Of a stretch of DNA of 64,000 bases, positions 60,611 to 64,000 are shown in pieces. The DNA is from Closterium sp. NIES-65 (Eukaryota; Streptophyta; Zygnematophyceae; Desmidiales; Closteriaceae), in contig CANXME010002430.1 in NCBI GenBank assembly GCA_948144175.1, forward strand, positions 62,001 to 126,000. Direction: 5' to 3'. Position 1 is the stretch's first letter. Each line of letters starts with the position of its first letter. The notes beneath the pieces are model-generated. The model searched no databases. It saw only the letters and a program-made list of their open reading frames with translations, and was not told where the DNA came from. The position numbers and the translations under genes are program-made.

Positions 60611-63451
60611 ATGATTCTATGGGTGCTTCAAGCTCGAGCCGCGAGCGCACGGGCTCGCGTACTCGCGACGCGTTCATGGTTCGGGGTTCCGGTTCCGCCT
60701 AGAGGCGCGGGAGTCTTTCCGCGGTCGTCTCGGTTCCGCGCATCCCATCACTCGCCCGCCTCCGCGTCGCCGCCCTCTGCGGGATTTGCGATGCCCCAGG
60801 CGACCCTTGACGCCGGGTTGGGCAGTGCTTCCGCCACTGCTGCTCCCGCCTCACGCGCATGCCCCTCCGCCGCCGCCTTCTCCGCCATCCCCGCTTCCGC
60901 CCGTTTCTCCACCGTCACTCGCGCCCCTTCCGCTGCCTTCTCGCCTGCTGACGCATTCTCCTCCGCCGCCACTGCCCCCGCCGTTTCCTCCGCGTCCCCC
61001 GCTTCCAGCTCGTCCGCCGGCGCTTCCGCCGCTCCCCGCGCCCCCCCCGCCCTCGTGCCCATCTCGACGGTCCTCGTGGCAAATCGCGGCGAGATCGCGT
61101 GTCGCGTGATGCGCACTCTAAAGCGCCTCGCGATTCGCTCAGTGGCCGTGTACAGTGATGCGGACCGCGACGCGCTCCACGTGCGATCCGCTGACGTGGC
61201 GTTCCGCGTGGGGCCCGCCGCGGCGCGAGAGAGCTACCTGCGGGGCGACGCGATCCTGGAGATTGCAGAGCGATGCGGGGCGCAGGTGAGTTGTTGGAGA
61301 GGGGAGAGGGATGGGGGCATGTGAGTTGGTGGGGAGAGGAGGGGGATTCAGGTGCGTTTGGGGGAGGAAGAGAGGGTGTCTCTCAAGGCCATCCATTCAC
61401 CCCATGTCATGCATACCCCTCGTGGTGAGGGCTTTCTCTCGGGAAGTGACTTTTGAGTCAACTCGAAAGAGTCGTGTGCAATTGTAACGAGGTGACTTTT
61501 GAGTCGACTCAAAAGAGTCGTGTGCAATTGTAACGAGGTGAGTTTTGAGTCGACTCAAAAGAGTCGTGTGCAATTGTAACGAGGTGACTTTTGAGTCTAC
61601 TCAAAAGAGTCGTGTGCAATTGTAACGAGGTGACTTTTGAGTCGACTCAAAAGAGTCGTGTGCAATTGTAACGAGGTGACTTTTGAGTCGACTCAAAAGT
61701 CACCCCTCGTGGTGAGGGCTTTCTCTCGGGAAGTGAGCGCGGCGTTTGCTGCTTCTGACCCCAAGGCCTTCCATACCTCATGCATCCCCCCTCTCTCCTC
61801 TCCTCGCTCCTCTCCCCTCTTCCCACCCCCTCTCCCCTCCCCCCCCCCCCCCTCTCCCCCGGTCCCCATCCCTATCAGGCCATTCACCCCGGCTATGGCT
61901 TTCTCTCCGAGAATGCTGACTTCGCTGCAGCGTGCAAACAGAGGGGCGTTGACTCCATTGACTCTCCCCCGCCCTCTCTCCCGCCTCCTACTCTCCCCCC
62001 TCTTCCCACCCCTATCAGGCCATTCACCCTGGCTATGGTTTTCTCTCCGAGAATGCTGACTTCGCTGCAGCGTGCAAACAGAGAGGACTGGAATTCATTG
62101 GGCCGCCGCCAAGTGCTATCCGGGCGATGGGGGACAAAAGGTGATTATAGGACGTGCTTGTAATGAGTGTAAGCCATTGCCTGCAGACAGAGGGGCGTAG
62201 AGTTCATCGGGCCGCTGCCAAGTGCTATCCGGGCGATGGGGGACAAAAGGTGACTAAAACGAAGGACTGTAGTGAGTTTGCTTGTACTCGAAGAATCGTC
62301 AGCCTCCCAGAGAACGGTGTGTTTTTAGTGAATGGGGTATTGGATGTGCTTGTACTGAGTGTGATTTGAATGTGCTTATACTGAGTTCTACTGCGACCAT
62401 TCCATGTCTCCACTCTCCAAAATCCCCCCTTCCGTGCCCCCCTCCTCCTTCCCTTTTGCTCGGGTCCCCCAAACCCCCCCTTCCGCCCTTCCCCCGCCCT
62501 TCACGCCCTCCAGTGCGGCCAAGGAGCTGATGACGTCAGCAGGGGTGCCGGTGGTCCCGGGGTACCACGGCGAGGACCAATCAGAGCGCTTCCTGCAGGA
62601 GGAGGCGGGGCGGATCGGATACCCCATTCTGATCAAGGCCACTCAGGGGGGCGGGGGCAAGGGCATGCGCATAGTGCGTCAGCCTCAGGACTTCCTCGCC
62701 AGCCTGGCGAGTGCAGCGAGGGAGGCGGCAGCATCGTTTGGCAATGGACGGGTGCTGCTGGAGCGATACATTCAGAGGCCCAGGCACATTGAAGTGCAGG
62801 TGGGTACGGTGATAGGTTCGGTGGATCTGGTACGGTGGCTCAGGTTCGATGACTCAGGTTCGATGACTCAGGTTGCCGACAGCCTGGCGGCGTGGTGCTC
62901 GGGTGTGAGAGGGACTGCAGCTGGTGCACGTGACCATATGGATGCCTTGTCGTTTTGTTGCCCTTCCTTCCCTCCATTTTCCCTTCCTCTCTACCCTCTC
63001 CACTCACAGGTGTTTGCAGACAAGCACGGCGATGTGGTGCATCTGTTCGAGAGGGACTGCAGTGGTCTCTGTGCCTTCCCTCTCTCTGCGTTCATCTCTC
63101 TCTCCCCTCCCCTCTCTCCCCTCCCCTCTCTCCCCTCCCCTCTCTACCACCACAGGTATTCGCAGACAAGCACAGCAATGTGGTGCATCTGTTCGAGAGG
63201 GACTGCAGCGTGCAGCGGCGGCACCAGAAGATCATCGAAGAGGCTCCCGCTGTAAGCTCGCACACAGGCAGCACCCACACGTGTAGGCACTCACCTATTC
63301 AGCACGCACATACGCGCCCGCACATAAGAGCTCTTGATTGCGCTGCAGCACGAGGAGAGACTGCAGCGTGCAGCGGCGCAGTCCCTCTCCTCGTGCTGCA
63401 GTCCCTCTCAAACAGATGCACCAGAAGATCATCGAGGAGGCGCCCGCTGTA
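60611..63451 (+). CDS. mccA: Methylcrotonoyl-CoA carboxylase alpha subunit (biotin carboxylase part), 3' end outside window
   Basis: Biotin-dependent enzyme of leucine breakdown in mitochondria; this part does the ATP-dependent carboxylation of biotin. Exon 1 (60611-61285) codes an about 155-residue Ala/Ser/Arg-rich leader, long for a mitochondrial presequence, then [19 protein letters not shown] and [19 protein letters not shown]. Exon 2 (62019-62140): [34 protein letters not shown]. Exon 3 (62514-62799): the ATP-grasp core [33 protein letters not shown] and [11 protein letters not shown]. Exon 4 (63156-63251): [32 protein letters not shown]. The PGYHG and [10 protein letters not shown] motifs and the RPRHIEVQ order fit MCCA better than acetyl- or propionyl-CoA carboxylase, though without the C-terminus this is not proven. 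Several exons have extra partial copies. Confidence 0.88.
61417..61737 (+). repeat. 46-bp minisatellite with 18-bp palindromes in mccA intron 1
   Basis: Units start at 61446, 61492, 61538, 61584 and 61630, with a partial sixth at 61676; the period is exactly 46 bp. Most carry the palindrome TTTTGAGTCGACTCAAAA. The array is flanked by direct copies of CCCCTCGTGGTGAGGGCTTT (about 61417 and 61703), as if inserted or expanded between them. Confidence 0.9.
61879..61955 (+). pseudogene. Extra copy of mccA exon 2 start
   Basis: After CCTATCAG it reads [20 protein letters not shown] and then departs (GVDSIDSP). The complete copy follows at 62019 behind the same acceptor sequence. Confidence 0.82.
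62187..62249 (+). pseudogene. Extra copy of mccA exon 2 end
   Basis: After CTGCAG it codes [15 protein letters not shown], followed by a GTGACT donor, repeating the end of exon 2 (62078-62140) with Leu for Pro. Splicing exon 2's first half to this copy would also give a sensible protein, so an alternative end cannot be excluded. Confidence 0.78.
63010..63063 (+). pseudogene. Extra copy of mccA exon 4 start
   Basis: After CACTCACAG it reads [18 protein letters not shown] and then enters a C/T-rich tract. The complete exon follows at 63156 behind CCACCACAG. Confidence 0.82.
63345..63451 (+). pseudogene. Extra rearranged copy of mccA exon 4 end
   Basis: Contains the GTGCAGCGGCG segment, then an inverted stretch (GCAGTCCCTCTC), then [10 protein letters not shown] followed by GTAAGC. 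It repeats 63205-63251 with an internal rearrangement. Confidence 0.7.
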
Positions 63452-63514
63452 AGCACACATCCGCTTCTCTCATACTAGCAGGGCTGTACTCGTGGGTAGG
63501 CCGTTTGAACGGCA

Positions 63515-63690
63515 GGAGGACGCCTTGTGTCAAGCCTAAAAACACTCAATTCTCTGGTTTTGAGGCGCCTCAAAACTAGAAATCTGCACGGAAGTGGATT
63601 GCACAAAGCACGCCTTGTGTCAAGCCTAAAAACACTCAATTCTCTACACGGAAGTGGATTTCACAGCACAAAGCACGTCTTGTGCACAAA
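63515..63690 (+). repeat. 89-bp direct repeat with a 20-bp perfect palindrome
   Basis: CGCCTTGTGTCAAGCC plus the following CTAAAAACACTCAATTCTCT occurs at about 63520 and 63609. The spacer holds GTTTTGAGGCGCCTCAAAAC (63557-63576), a perfect palindrome. Confidence 0.8.
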
Positions 63691-63754
63691 AGGCCGTTGT
63701 TGCAAGTAGTGATTCTCAGCGCCCCCAATCCGCCCCTCCCCGCCCTATACCTAG

Positions 63755-63890
63755 CACCTCAGTCTTTGGAGAGAAATATCGAGGGCACCATTCCTCCAAA
63801 GACTGAGGTGCTATCAGTCTTTGGGCACCATTCCTCCAAAGACTGAGGTGCTATCAGTCTTTGGGCACCATTCCTTCGACTGGTCATGTT
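63755..63890 (+). repeat. 40-bp tandem repeat that can form hairpins
   Basis: GGGCACCATTCC starts at 63783, 63823 and 63863. Each full unit holds CCAAAGACTGA and, seven bases on, TCAGTCTTTGG, an exact 11-bp inverted repeat. Confidence 0.8.
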
Positions 63891-63902
63891 TTACACCATG
63901 TG

Positions 63903-63985
63903 GTTCTTATTCGGGCAGCTAATGGTTCTTGTCGTTCTTATTCGGGCAGCTGGTGGTTCTTGCCGTTCTTATTCGGGCAGCTGAA
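63903..63985 (+). repeat. 31-bp tandem repeat
   Basis: GTTCTTATTCGGGCAGCT starts at 63903, 63934 and 63965; the array runs to near the window end. Confidence 0.8.
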
Positions 63986-64000
63986 GATTTGCTCCGCTGC

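Noticed and set aside
61446..61703. CRISPR array
   Set aside because: The units are directly adjacent with no unique spacers, and the sequence is intronic eukaryotic DNA.

Overview
This is eukaryotic nuclear DNA, most likely from a streptophyte green alga (charophyte grade, possibly Zygnematophyceae; this lineage call is inference). The resident genes have GT-AG introns and pyrimidine-rich acceptors. They include a kinase fused to a C-terminal U-box of the plant RLCK-IX/PUB type with its DVG motif, an organelle-type elongation factor P, and a plant-style methylcrotonoyl-CoA carboxylase alpha subunit. The retrotransposons use initiator-tRNA-Met-like primer sites, as plant elements do.

Bases 1-39803 are a nested pile of mobile elements with almost no host sequence. 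A pogo/Tigger-like DDE transposase (1-181 and 12662-13469) is split by Ty1/copia element A (182-12661, minus). Copia element B (5279-12628, minus, TSD GGCAT) sits inside the 5' LTR of A. A short gutted LTR element C (13480-14592) abuts copia element D (14593-21090, plus), which lacks its 5' end. D lies in the chromodomain of a Ty3/gypsy chromovirus F, whose pieces run to 37112. F also holds a solo LTR (21927-22060, TSD CGGGG), copia E (24211-28190, TSD CAGTT), copia G (28321-34941, no 3' LTR, 35-bp flanking duplication) and a TRIM (35150-35524, TSD TTTCC). F in turn lies in a second gypsy element H (37113-39803). The 5' LTR of H carries a second TRIM (39191-39568, TSD CGCGA). Both TRIMs place tRNA-like D-arm and T-arm sequences on either side of the LTR/primer-site boundary.

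Bases 39804-64000 are the host gene block. It starts with a pair of inverted promoter-like arms (about 40640-40832 and 41265-41460). Then come a kinase/U-box gene (41861-45288, +), elongation factor P (46238-48764, +), an unrecognised protein with a transit-like N-terminus and hydrophobic C-terminus (50812-49167, -), a membrane-anchored FkbM-type methyltransferase (52044-55435, +), an intronless 763-residue coiled-coil protein (57440-59731, +), and the start of mccA (60611 to about 63450 and beyond, +).

The most striking host signal is that every multi-exon gene on the plus strand here contains extra, tandem, partly decayed copies of its own exons, each with a piece of flanking intron: kinase, EF-P, FkbM methyltransferase and MCCA. 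The introns also hold minisatellites and palindromes (TTTTGAG...CTCAAAA and GGCGCC cores). The genes do not form an obvious pathway; EF-P and MCCA are organelle housekeeping functions and the kinase/U-box protein is a probable signalling ubiquitin ligase.
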